Assembly (NCBI GenBank): GCA_012031955.1
Contig: JAAURZ010000080.1
Location: 1 to 8,513, forward strand
Direction of reading: 5' to 3'
DNA from: Bacteroidia bacterium
Lineage (GTDB): Bacteria > Bacteroidota > Bacteroidia > Cytophagales > Cyclobacteriaceae
Length of the DNA: 8,513 nucleotides
The notes below the pieces were generated by a model that made no database searches, was not told where the DNA came from, and was given only the letters and a program-made list of their open reading frames with translations. Position 1 is the first letter of the stretch; the number at the start of each line of letters is the position of its first letter. The position numbers were made by a program, and so were the translations under genes. This document shows, piece after piece, positions 1 to 8,403 of this stretch.

Positions 1-1
1 T

Positions 2-365
2 CTGTGGCTCAAAATCAAAGTGCGTCAGTCTTCGGAGTGCGTTATAATCGGCTACACGCAAGGCAAGGGGGAACGCGAAAAACTTTTTGGCGCTTTGCAT
101 ATTGCCGAGCAAAATGGGGGAAGGACTCAAGTACCGCGGTAAAGTGGGCACCGGATTCGACGACGCCACGATGAAGGAAATTCTGAAGGAACTGAAAAGC
201 TTGAAAGAGATCAAGAAGCCTGTAAAGGAGAAGGTACCCGACGAGCGCATCAGCGTGTGGGTGGAGCCGAAGCGGTTTGCTGAAATCAGTTACTCAAAAC
301 TTACACCCGACGAGATGTTTCGGGAGCCCGTGTTCATACGCCTTCGCCCCGACCTAGAAGGATAG
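2..365 (+). CDS. ATP-dependent DNA ligase, C-terminal end (partial, one frameshift)
   Basis: The 5' part lies outside the window; about 120 residues remain. They match the end of the ligase domain of LigD-type (non-homologous end-joining) ATP-dependent DNA ligases: the LWLKIK stretch is ligase motif V, whose lysines contact the nucleotide, and it is followed by the OB-fold with VIIGYTQGKGER, LKYRGKVGTGFDD, a WVEPK segment and a REPVFIRLRPD ending. The family seals DNA nicks using an enzyme-AMP intermediate formed on a lysine that is upstream and not visible here. The reading frame shifts at the five-G run at 115-119: bases 2-115 read in frame 2 and the rest in frame 3. Removing one G gives a continuous NGEGLKYRGKVG, as the family expects, so a sequencing insertion is likely. 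Whether polymerase or nuclease domains of a full LigD precede it cannot be seen. Its stop at 363-365 overlaps the end of the convergent DUF5686 gene. Confidence 0.85.
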
Positions 366-2854
366 CTTAAACGACGGCTTCACAATAAACTGATACACGT
401 TCGGTGCCGTCGTGTCGGTGAGTCGCCAGGTGAAGTCGATTCGCGAAATCTTGAAAATGTTCTCAATTCCAAAACCCACCTCGTAGTAGCCTTTGTTCAA
501 AGCCGAAGCGTTGGCCGGCAACAGGTATTTTGCCTGATCGTTTTTCTCCGACAGCGTGCCCCAATAGGCTTTTGCGAAAATGACCGACCGCCATTTCAGT
601 TTGTTGATTAGCGGAATGCGGTTGAGGATGAGCCCGTCGAAAGTGATGTTGCAGGTGTACGTTCACAAACTGGTCGCTCACGTACTCCAGAAACAACATC
701 AGGTTGAACGCGTAGTCGTCGTTGAAAAGCAGTTGGTTGCCAAACGGCACGTTGAGATAAGGGTAGGGCACGGTGCCAAAAGTTTTACCGGCTTCCACAA
801 AGTATTGGAGATAGCCAAGCTTCTGCATGCGCACTTTTTGTTTGAGTTGAATGGATAGCTTTTGAAAGTCGAATTCCGAATCAAATGCGTTCTTGTCTGC
901 CCACTGGTACTCAAGCGCTACGTCCGGATACTTTCTGAAGATAAGTTTCTTTTCATCGCGGGAGTAGTAGCTACCGGTGAGATCGCGGTTTTGCCAGCTA
1001 TACTTTAACGTGAGCCCCAGGCCCGCAGCGCTGAATTGTTCCTGCGGGTTGATAAAACCTTCGTCGCTCACCACGTTGAATTGCTCGCCGCGCGTGGGTT
1101 GCACCGAATTGCTGAAATAGGCGAGCCGTGTGAGGAAACCAGGCGACCATCGTGGTCAACGTATGCCTTCAGGTCCTTTGTGTATACACGCGACGTCACT
1201 CGTCCGAGCTGCACGAGCGACGTGAACAAATGATCGATCGGCAGGCTGTTGAAACTGCGACCCAGTTGTTCGATGTCATCTTTGTAAGCAAAACCGAGTG
1301 CTGTCCTGTTCTTTTTGACACGGTTCAGTTTCCATTCGATGTTGCCGCCATACTTCCACTTTTCGTCGAATGTTCCGTAGGCGCCGTATGCAGAAAATGA
1401 GAGTGGTATTTCCCAACGCTTGCTCGTGCGAAAGCCGAATTTTACCCGCGAGTGTTCAACCACATTGTTGCTGTAGAACGTATAGAAGTCACCCACCTCC
1501 ACCTTGCCCAAGGGTACATAGCCGGTGGTTATAGCCGAGATAATGACGGCCCTCTTGATAAAAGCCGGGTCTTTCTGCAATTGGTCGACCATGGTGAACA
1601 CGCCCTTTTCTTCGTCCGTGAGTTCGTCCTGCCGATTTTGTTCCCAGTATTGCGGGTTGCGCGTATAAGCGCTGTCGGTCTCCACCACAATTTCCGCACC
1701 CTTGAACACATCCTTGTCGATCGGCTGTTCGAGCTGGTAGTTATAATAAGTAGAGTTCTTTCTGCCGAAGAAGCCGGTCATTTCGGCAGCGTTCTCCAGC
1801 ACTGTAAAATCGCCAAGCACCTGCGACGTTACGGGCATCCAATGCGTGCCGTCGACACGGTCGTACTCCTGGCTTACCCAGTAGCTGCGCACAAAGTTCA
1901 CATTGGCCATGATGTCGAAACGCAGCTCTATTTTTTTTACAGCAAGTGTGGCCTTGTGAACGAGCATCTCGCCGGTGAAGGCGAGCTCGTGCTTGTGCCT
2001 TGGTTGAAAGGCAATGCGGTAGTACGCTACATCGTCGATGATGATGCTGTCTTCCTGCAGCACATATTGGTAGTGGGCCTTGAAGTTGTCGTGGATGGGG
2101 CTGGGGAAACTCTTGTCCAGCATCACCACGAAGTTGTCGTAGATGTTGGGTGCGAGATAGAGGTCTTCCACAAACTTCATGATGTTCTTGCCGCGCAGGC
2201 CGGTCGAGTTGATCCCATTCACAAGGTCGCGCTGTTCGGGTGGCGATCGCTGGTAAAAATGATCGATGGATTTTTCTACCAGAGCACCGGCAGATACGTA
2301 ACGCCATCGCTGGTGGTGTCCACGTGCGTCCAGATGAAGTCAAAAGGTCGGAGTAAAATATTGTCCTTTATTTTTTCCGTAAAATGATTCAGGTCGAAAC
2401 GAATCTTCGAATACTCCTGACATGAGAACCGGGCATGGCTGTAGGGGTTGTGTTCACCTTTCTTGCCGACCACGCTTTCGAGTATGGCCCACGCCGGATT
2501 TTCTCCCGCCACCACCTCCACTTCACTCAGTTGCGTAAATTGCGATCTGAGTTGTATGACTACCGTCTGTGTCTGTCCGCGCCGGATGGCTATACGTTCC
2601 GTATGATAGCCAAGGTAAGAGACCACGAGCGAATCTACGGCACGCGACGTTTCAAGATGGAAGTAGCCCGTGGTGTCAGTTGTTGCACCAACCTGCGTAC
2701 CTTTGAAGAACACGTGGGCAAACATGATGGCGTCGCCCGTTGTCTCGTCTTTCACATGACCTTGCACCACGGTGTTTTGCGCAAGCGCTAACGAGGGGAA
2801 CATAAAGCCAACAACAAAAACAGAAAAAGCGAGTTTGCGCCAGGGCTGCGTCAT
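354..2854 (-). CDS. DUF5686 outer-membrane protein with carboxypeptidase-regulatory-like domain (three frameshifts)
   Basis: After repair this is about 833 residues, a usual size for the family. In order: a signal peptide (residues 1-25, basic WRK then a hydrophobic core, ending SLALA before Q), a carboxypeptidase-regulatory-like beta domain (about 28-110, GHVKDETTGDAI to VVIQL), then the long DUF5686 region, rich in alternating aromatic strands and ending IVKPSFKLSF; a terminal Phe is typical of outer-membrane barrels. The family's function is not established. The frame breaks at about 2272-2278 (one base missing, after TYLPVL and before VEKSIDHF), at about 1137-1141 (one missing, giving RLGFLTRLAYFSNSVQPT when repaired) and at the AAA at 640-642 (one extra; repaired HHFDGLILNRIP). 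Sequence on both sides of each break fits one protein, so errors are more likely than decay. I chose the ATG at 2854; a GTG at 2860 in the same frame is possible. The end overlaps the ligase gene by 12 bases. Confidence 0.85.
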
Positions 2855-2873
2855 AGTCACAAGGTCAAAAACT

Positions 2874-2881
2874 CAAAGATA
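2874..2881 (-). promoter_or_regulatory. Candidate Bacteroidota -7 element for the DUF5686 gene
   Basis: The minus strand reads TATCTTTG, a full match to the Bacteroidota -7 consensus TAnnTTTG, about 20 bases upstream of the ATG at 2854. No clear TTG at the -33 position was found at the usual spacing, and the leader would be only about 14 nucleotides long. Confidence 0.4.
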
Positions 2882-2952
2882 GCGAAATGTTGTTCTGTGG
2901 CGGAAGCGCGTTGCGGACATAAAAACACGTCGCCTATTTTCATATTAGTCTC

Positions 2953-2960
2953 TATCTTTC
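2953..2960 (+). promoter_or_regulatory. Weak candidate -7 element for the sulfotransferase gene
   Basis: The plus strand reads TATCTTTC, one mismatch from TAnnTTTG, 13 bases before the ATG at 2974. No -33 TTG is present at the usual spacing; a TTG at 2911 would instead pair with a poorer TATTTTCA at 2934. The assignment is tentative. Together with the element at 2874-2881 it would make 2855-2973 a divergent promoter region. Confidence 0.22.
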
Positions 2961-2973
2961 GATTTTTCGGGCA

Positions 2974-4093
2974 ATGAATCTGAAGTATTCGTGGAAATTA
3001 TCTCAACCTCACCACCCATCCGGGTATGGGGTTGGACATTGTGACCTGGCTGCGCGTGTTGCGGGCGCACGGCTTCCGGGTGGACCCCAGGTACTGGCTC
3101 AAGGCCCTCTTCATGACAGGCAACATAGCGATCAACGCACCGCTGCAAGCATACGAATACTGGCGCTACAAGAAAGCCATCGCCGCCACGCCTGTGGAAA
3201 AGCCGCTATTCATACTTGGGCACCATCGCAGCGGCACTACCTTTCTTCACTAACATGCTTGGCAAAGATCCGCAATTCGCATACTGTACAACGTATGAAG
3301 GTGTGCTTCCCCATATATTTCTCACAGCAGGCGGACTTACACGGACCATTCTGCAAGCGGCCATGCCTTCCACGCGGCCGCAGGACAATGTGCGTGCCGG
3401 TGCCAACCTGCCCATCGAGGAGGAGTTCGCGCTGGGCAACATCAGCAATGCGTCGTTTGTGCATGGGTTGTATTTCCCCAACGACTTGTATGAAGTCTTC
3501 GATCGTGTGGTCACATTCAAGGGCGGGCCGCAGCAGGCCATGGAGTGGCAGGCGTCCATGATGTATCTGTCGCAAAAGCTGGCCCTGAAAAATCCGGGCA
3601 AAGTGCTGCTGTTGAAGAGCCCGTCCAATACGGCCCGCGTCAAGGAAATACTCGAAGTGTATCCCGACGCCAGGTTCATCCATATTTACCGTAACCCTTA
3701 CGACGTCTATCGGTCAACGGTGGGGCTATTTGAAAAAATACTGCCTATTGTTGGTTTGCAACGCACCACACCCGGCCACATGAGCGACTTTGTGTTGTAC
3801 AAGTACGAACAAATTCATCGTAAGTACCTTGCCGAACGTCATCTCATACCAGCCGGGAGGCTGTATGAATGAAGTACGAAGACTTTGTAGCCGATCCACT
3901 AGCTCACTTGCGCAAGGCGTACAATCATGTGGCGCTGGGCGACGCCGTGACGCGCGAGCGCTACTTCATGGAAGAGTTGAAGACGACAGAAACGTACAAG
4001 ACCAACACCTACCAGCCGGTCGATGCGAAGTTGCGTGAATTGCTGACTCGCCGGTGGGGGTTTGTTTTCGATGCATTCGGATATGAAAAGTGA
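2974..4093 (+). CDS. PAPS-dependent sulfotransferase family protein (three frameshifts)
   Basis: Sulfotransferases of this fold move a sulfuryl group from 3'-phosphoadenosine 5'-phosphosulfate (PAPS) to a hydroxyl or amine. After repair the protein is 372 residues. It has the 5'-phosphosulfate loop FILGHHRSGTTF (79-90), a KSPSNTARV segment (214-222) and the 3'-phosphate-binding IYRNPYDVYRS (237-247), ending with the MKYEDFVADP segment common in the family. There is no signal peptide or clear membrane segment, so a cytoplasmic enzyme is likely. Breaks: one extra base near the TT at 2998-2999 (repair gives MNLKYSWKYLNLTTHPGMG, which is why I start at 2974 and not at the in-frame ATG at 3026), one extra near the TT at 3246-3247 (repair GTTFLTNMLGKD), and one missing near the AA at 3866-3867 (repair RLYEMKYEDF). 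The gene converges on the biosynthetic operon with 4 bases between stops, so it may modify that product, but it is not in the same transcript. The acceptor is unknown. Confidence 0.88.
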
Positions 4094-4097
4094 ACAG

Positions 4098-5550
4098 CTA
4101 GCGTTTGATCTTGCCGCTGCCCGTCATCGCAATCCGTTCCACCACGCTAATACGTTGTGGAATCTTGAATGATGTGAGTTTCGCGCGACAGTATTGTATC
4201 AGGTCCTCTTCATCAAACCGGGACGCGCCCTGCAACACTACCTCCGCTGCCACAATTTCTCCCACCAAAGGATGCGCGTGCGCATAGACGCGACTTTGCA
4301 CCACGCCCGGGTAGGTGTTGATCACTTCTTCTACCTCGCTTGGAAATACTTTGTTGCCGCTTACGTTGATCACCGACTTCTCTCTGCCATTGATTGTGAT
4401 CAGGCCGTCGTCTTCCATCATGGCAAGATCGCCGGTGAGGAACCAGCCTTCCTTCAATACAGTGTCTCTTGGTAGCTTTGGCGACAAATATCCGTCGAAC
4501 ATGCCCGGACCTTTAAGCGCGAGCCGGCCCTGGCATCCCGCAGGCAACTTCCGACCGCGATCATCAAGAATAGCTGCCTCGTAGGCAGGCAGCACATGTC
4601 CGACCGCATCGGGCCGCTCAACAGCCTTCTGTTGATTGACAACCGGCAACCCGACTTCGATGATACCAAAGGCCTGCCACACCGGAATATGAAATTTCTT
4701 ATAAAACGCATGGCAAACCGTGGGACTGATACCCGTGGTCGTCGAGATCACACGTCGCAGCGTGGGTAGGTTGACAGGGGCATTGTGACTAGCAAGCAGC
4801 CGTATATGCATTGGCGACGCATACAGGAGCGTGCCGCGATACTTTTGAATGTCGTTGAGAATGGCGTCAGCAAGAAAATCTTCGCATACGATGATGCCGG
4901 CGCCATAGCGTATATAGAGCATGAGCGATACCACGAAATGGTAGGCCATGGGAAGCACCCACACAATGCGGTCATAGGCAGTAATGGGCAAACCTTCGCA
5001 GGCTGCCGCCGTGCGCTCCATAACAGTCTTGTGCGACAGTAGCACGCACTTCGCGTCGCCGGTGGTGCCCGAAGTGAACCGCCATCACCGCAGGTTCATC
5101 CACCCAGTCTACAACAGGCAAGTCATGGTCGCGCGCGGTTGCCGCCAGGTAATAAGGATGTCCCTCTACGGTGACGTCAGTTTCGATGGTACCGAACACC
5201 GACATCTCGGGCATGTCCGTAAGCACAAAATGAATGTTGGCTTCCGTCACCGCCTGTTCTATTTCTGCAGGTGTAAGTTGATCAAATAACGGCATGGCCA
5301 CAGCGCCGCAGCCAATGGCGGCATACAACCCCATTGCAAAGTGGCGGTCGTTTCGAAAAATGGTGGCCACCCCAAGGCCGGGTAGCACGCCCGCCCGCAG
5401 CAATTGCCGCTTAAGGTCTTCAGTGGACCGCCACAACTCGTTGTACGTCATTTCGCCATAACGATCGATGATGGCGGTGCCATCGGGGTGCGCCATCGCC
5501 GTGCCGGCAAGTGTTTGATAGACCGGGGGTAAGTTATCGGACGAGTTCAT
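4098..5550 (-). CDS. AMP-binding acyl/aryl-CoA ligase or acyl-ACP ligase (one frameshift)
   Basis: An adenylate-forming (ANL superfamily) enzyme of 483 residues after repair, somewhat short for the family. It should activate a carboxylic acid with ATP as an acyl-AMP and pass it to CoA or to a carrier-protein thiol. Visible motifs: the phosphate-loop GTTGDAK (161-167), the A5 region FGIIEVG (294-300), LTGDL (371-375), the hinge and following region GREKSVINVSGNK (388-400), and the C-terminal GSGKIKR (477-483) with the catalytic lysine at 480. The A5 motif lacks the usual Thr before Glu (FGIIE instead of YGxTE), which could alter substrate or AMP contacts. The frame breaks inside the phosphate loop at the CCC at 5068-5070; removing one base restores HFGTTGDAK, while a loss of two bases (HFSGTTG) fits equally well. 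The ATG at 5550 overlaps the end of the flavoprotein gene by 17 bases, so it is the last gene of the operon. The acid substrate cannot be read from sequence. Confidence 0.88.
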
Positions 5551-6753
5551 GACGCAGCAGTTGTAGGGTGTGTGCACTGTCGTCGACGGCAAGCCTGCCG
5601 GCAGCAAATCCCGTTTGCAGGCAGGTGCCCATTACACGGGCGCTCGCGATGGCAGCGGTTGTGGCCGAGATGCATTTGCCTGCATAGTACAGGTTGACTG
5701 TATTCTGCGCGCGCAGGCAACCGGCGGCAATGTCGTAGCCCCGATCCAGTTCAAAATATTTCATCGAAACTTTTCCTGCGTAGTCCCATTCTTCGATGGG
5801 CCACGTTCCCACGGCAATTCCGTCCGGTTGCCTCTTCACGGTCATCACATCAGCTTCCGTCAGCACCTGCTTGCCATGAGGCCGCTGCCGTACACGCACA
5901 CCTACGCGCGGAAAGATCTGTGTCAGGCTGGTGTTGTTCAGCAATTGCACATGGTCGCGGAGCCAGGCCACCACCGACGGTATCGTTGTTTGCATGTCTG
6001 CGGAAATGGAAGCTATTGAGTCTTCGTTGTCATCCACAGTGTGCGGCAGCGGCAGTTTGAGGTCAACCTGTCCGCCATGCAGCGACCCGGGTACGAGCGT
6101 CAGCCGGCGATAACTGTCAGGAAAGCCGTCGCCGTCGCGCAACATCGCCTTGCTTATCGCCAGCGAAAGCGTGAACGCCTCAACGGAGGGGATGCCCGCA
6201 ATCCGGAACACCTGCGCAGCCGATTGATATGCCGGCTCGCGCATCATGGCTTCTCCCGCCATGGCCGCAATCGCGCTGTTGCCCGTCGCGTCAATCACCG
6301 AACGCACAGAAACAGGGTGGACACCATCGCTTGTCTCCAGGGCGAGACCGGTAATGCGCCGTTCGTTCGTATCGATACTTTTCACCACGGCACCCTGCAC
6401 TACGTCTACGTGAATCTGTTTAAGCCACTCACCGACAACTTCCTGCAGCACGTTCGGATCGTACGGTACGATGTACAATCCCTGATGATTTATTGGTTTG
6501 GAGAACTCACTTCTCGAATGCAGCTTTGCAAAAGTCGTAGTGTGAAGGGATAGCCGGCAAATCTTGGGTTATCGGTTTCCGTTCTGTAATACAGTCCGCA
6601 AAACGTACCGACATTGGCTTGCGTGGAGTCGCCGCCTATTGCCATGCCTTTGTCGACGAGGCATACCCGCGCGTTATCGGCTGCACCCACGGCCGCCGCG
6701 AACCCGGAGATGCCGCCGCCTGCAACTACCACATCGTACGAATCGCTAAGCAT
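5534..6753 (-). CDS. FAD-dependent oxidoreductase, FAD_oxidored family (one frameshift)
   Basis: A flavoprotein of about 406 residues after repair. The N-terminus is a Rossmann dinucleotide fold with GGGISG (12-17) and an acidic Asp34 at the end of the second strand for the FAD ribose. The C-terminus, NLYYAGKCISATTAAIASAR followed by VMGTC and GFAAG, is the FAD-closing segment typical of the FAD_oxidored family (PF12831). Halogenase motifs such as WxWxIP are absent, so a dehydrogenase or oxidase role on a bound or free intermediate is more likely than halogenation. No signal peptide. One base is missing from the T run on the coding strand at 6530-6533; repair gives PFTLRLFAKLHSRSEF leading into GLYIVPYDP. 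The ATG at 6753 overlaps the condensation gene stop by 8 bases, and the stop overlaps the ligase start, so translation is probably coupled. The electron acceptor and substrate are unknown. Confidence 0.85.
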
Positions 6754-8080
6754 GCGACGGGTATTCAGTTCCTTCCAGCAGTTCGTAGCGGAGCTGTGCT
6801 TCCAGCGCGTCCATTTCAATGTCGTTAATCACATCCTCCACGTACATTGCCATTACGTGAAGATGCCTGCCAAACCGCATAAAAGCAAAGGTAAGGCCGG
6901 GCGGAAATATGTTGGAAGGAAAACTCCATGCGTCGCGTATTGGCTGGCCGTCAAAGGTGGTGAAATCGGCGGGATGGTCTGCCGCCACGGTGAACAGGAA
7001 ACTGGCGAGGGATCCGCCCTGGGGTCCTTTGATCCAATAGTAGTACAACGGCAACGGCGTGCGGCGCAGAAACCGCATAAGAATATCGTAGTCGCGCGAC
7101 ATGTTGGAGCGAAGCTGCTCCACCATCTGGTCATTGACAGACTTGACGCATGCAGACAGTGAGGTGAGATGTTGTTTCCTGACTCTGTAGAAGAGAAATG
7201 AAAGATGGTTGCCGAGCAACGGACCCGCTGCACCTTTTTTGCGCTGGTCTTTAGGCACGGGAATCCAGAAGTCGTGAATAGCGCCGCCTTTGTTTCGGAT
7301 AAAAGCAGCCACACATCGGGTGATGGCCGCAAGGAACAGGGCACTTCGCCCGAACTGTGCGCCAAGGCGTGGCCCATTTTCATCGATGCGCAAACTTTCT
7401 TCTTCTGTGAATTTGATGACGCGCATCTTTTGCCCGGTTGGTTTCGCATTCTTTGGGATGGGAAGTGCCGACAGGGGTTTTCGCGAAATGCGATCGACAA
7501 AAAACTTTGCGCGCGTGGCGTTGGCCAGCAACCGGAGAGGTAGAGGCGCATCGCCGTTATCGGTCATCACGTGCAGCCTTTCGTCAGTCGACAGGCCAGC
7601 CAACTGTTTCAACAACAGCACCACGCCATAACCGTCCATGTGCAAGTGATGCCAGGACATGATAAGGGCGCTGTTTCCGTCGGAGCGCTCCAGGATATCG
7701 AATGTCACAAAGGGCGGTGTATGCGGCGACAATTTTCGGTTCAGGATGGCGGAGGGCATCAGTTCGTCGGTCTGGTGCACCAGTACCGGAATTGCCTGCA
7801 CACCATGCGTTACCTTCCACACCGGAATGGCAAAGGCCCAGGATTTTACAGGTGACAGCGACGCCAGCCATCGCAGGTCGGGATGTGCATTCACTTTTTC
7901 GCGAAAGGCATCGGCATCCAGTCTGCCTTTCAGTTCCAGCAGGTACCGGCATGTGTTGCTGCAAAGCGCGTGGTCAATATGCCGCTCTTCGAGGGCATAC
8001 ATGAAACAATCGGCTTCGGTGAGGGGAACAACGGCCGGGAGCGCGGGCAGCGTTACTTCTGAAGTAGGCGAGACAGACAC
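6746..8080 (-). CDS. Stand-alone condensation-domain / WS-DGAT-like acyltransferase
   Basis: An intact 444-residue enzyme of the CoA-dependent acyltransferase (condensation) superfamily. The catalytic HHxxxDG motif is HHLHMDG at 144-150; the second His is the expected general base for joining an acyl thioester to an alcohol or amine. The C-terminal half has IPVPKDQR, then LGNHLSFLF (289-297) and a GLTFAFMRFGRHLHV stretch near 395-409, a layout reminiscent of wax-ester-synthase/DGAT and PapA-type acyltransferases more than of a module inside an NRPS. No adenylation or carrier domain is fused; those parts are separate neighbours. The start is a GTG at 8080, 28 bases inside the ACP gene. No other start occurs before residue 27, where the conserved part has already begun. 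The overlap suggests the ACP partner is co-translated. Ester versus amide formation cannot be decided. This is one of only two genes here without a frameshift. Confidence 0.87.
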   Translation of the reverse strand: MSVSPTSEVTLPALPAVVPLTEADCFMYALEERHIDHALCSNTCRYLLELKGRLDADAFREKVNAHPDLRWLASLSPVKSWAFAIPVWKVTHGVQAIPVLVHQTDELMPSAILNRKLSPHTPPFVTFDILERSDGNSALIMSWHHLHMDGYGVVLLLKQLAGLSTDERLHVMTDNGDAPLPLRLLANATRAKFFVDRISRKPLSALPIPKNAKPTGQKMRVIKFTEEESLRIDENGPRLGAQFGRSALFLAAITRCVAAFIRNKGGAIHDFWIPVPKDQRKKGAAGPLLGNHLSFLFYRVRKQHLTSLSACVKSVNDQMVEQLRSNMSRDYDILMRFLRRTPLPLYYYWIKGPQGGSLASFLFTVAADHPADFTTFDGQPIRDAWSFPSNIFPPGLTFAFMRFGRHLHVMAMYVEDVINDIEMDALEAQLRYELLEGTEYPSHA

Positions 8081-8298
8081 GTTGCTAAGGTACGTACAGA
8101 GCTGAAATTTTGCTTCACGAGGTCTTCTTCCGGAAACGAAATCTTGTACTTGCGCTCAATGAACAACACCAGTTCGATGATGGACAGCGAGTCGATACCC
8201 AACGACTCAAACGAGGTGTCCATTTCAACTTTTCTGGAAGGATCGACGAGGTTTTTGGAGATGAATGCGGTGAGTTCGCGGCCGGCTTCTTCAATCAT
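8053..8298 (-). CDS. Acyl carrier protein (phosphopantetheine-binding)
   Basis: An 81-residue acidic helical protein, the normal size of a discrete ACP or PCP. Its attachment motif is LGIDSLSIIEL, with Ser37 as the predicted 4'-phosphopantetheine site. Helix II continues into LFIERKYKISFPEEDL, the acidic recognition region. It would carry the acyl or aminoacyl group as a thioester between the ligase, flavoprotein and condensation enzyme encoded just downstream. I start at the ATG at 8298 because it gives standard ACP length. An in-frame ATG at 8382 would add 28 residues (MPATRVFIISRSPGQ and onward) that do not resemble an ACP and could instead be 5' leader. It is the first gene of the group visible in the window. 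Sequence alone does not separate ACP from PCP. Confidence 0.9.
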   Translation of the reverse strand: MIEEAGRELTAFISKNLVDPSRKVEMDTSFESLGIDSLSIIELVLFIERKYKISFPEEDLVKQNFSSVRTLATCLSRLLQK

Positions 8299-8395
8299 AA
8301 CGGGTGCGAAACTAATGCATTCGGCCAGATTTAACAATTGCCCCGGCGACCGTGAAATAATGAAAACCCGGGTGGCGGGCATGGTTCGAGATTCC

Positions 8396-8403
8396 CACAA
8401 TTA
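8396..8403 (-). promoter_or_regulatory. Weak candidate -7 element upstream of the ACP operon
   Basis: The minus strand reads TAATTGTG, one mismatch from TAnnTTTG, with TTTA 20 bases further upstream as a poor -33 element. If real, transcription would begin near 8390, with a leader of roughly 90 bases to the ATG at 8298 or a very short one to the ATG at 8382. Confidence 0.25.

Noticed and set aside
1452..2387. A 311-codon open frame on the plus strand
   Set aside because: It is antisense to the DUF5686 gene, whose minus-strand product has clear family features; the plus product has no recognisable domain.
354..2854. TonB-dependent receptor (SusC-like)
   Set aside because: It shares the N-terminal carboxypeptidase-regulatory-like domain, but no TonB box or plug domain follows and the repaired length and ending fit DUF5686.
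3237..3683. Minus-strand open frames opposite the sulfotransferase
   Set aside because: The plus strand carries both PAPS-binding motifs; the minus frames are by-products of its codon pattern.
3860..3872. Programmed ribosomal frameshift in the sulfotransferase (TATGAATGAAG, overlapping stop and start)
   Set aside because: There is no slippery heptamer or stem-loop, and eight other similar indels in the window make a sequencing error far simpler. A two-gene split is also unlikely because the second part is only a C-terminal tail of the same fold.
5534..6753. Flavin-dependent halogenase
   Set aside because: The GxGxxG fold is shared, but the WxWxIP motif is absent and the C-terminus matches FAD_oxidored.
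6614..7162. A 182-codon plus-strand open frame
   Set aside because: It lies opposite the flavoprotein start and the intact condensation gene and resembles no protein family.
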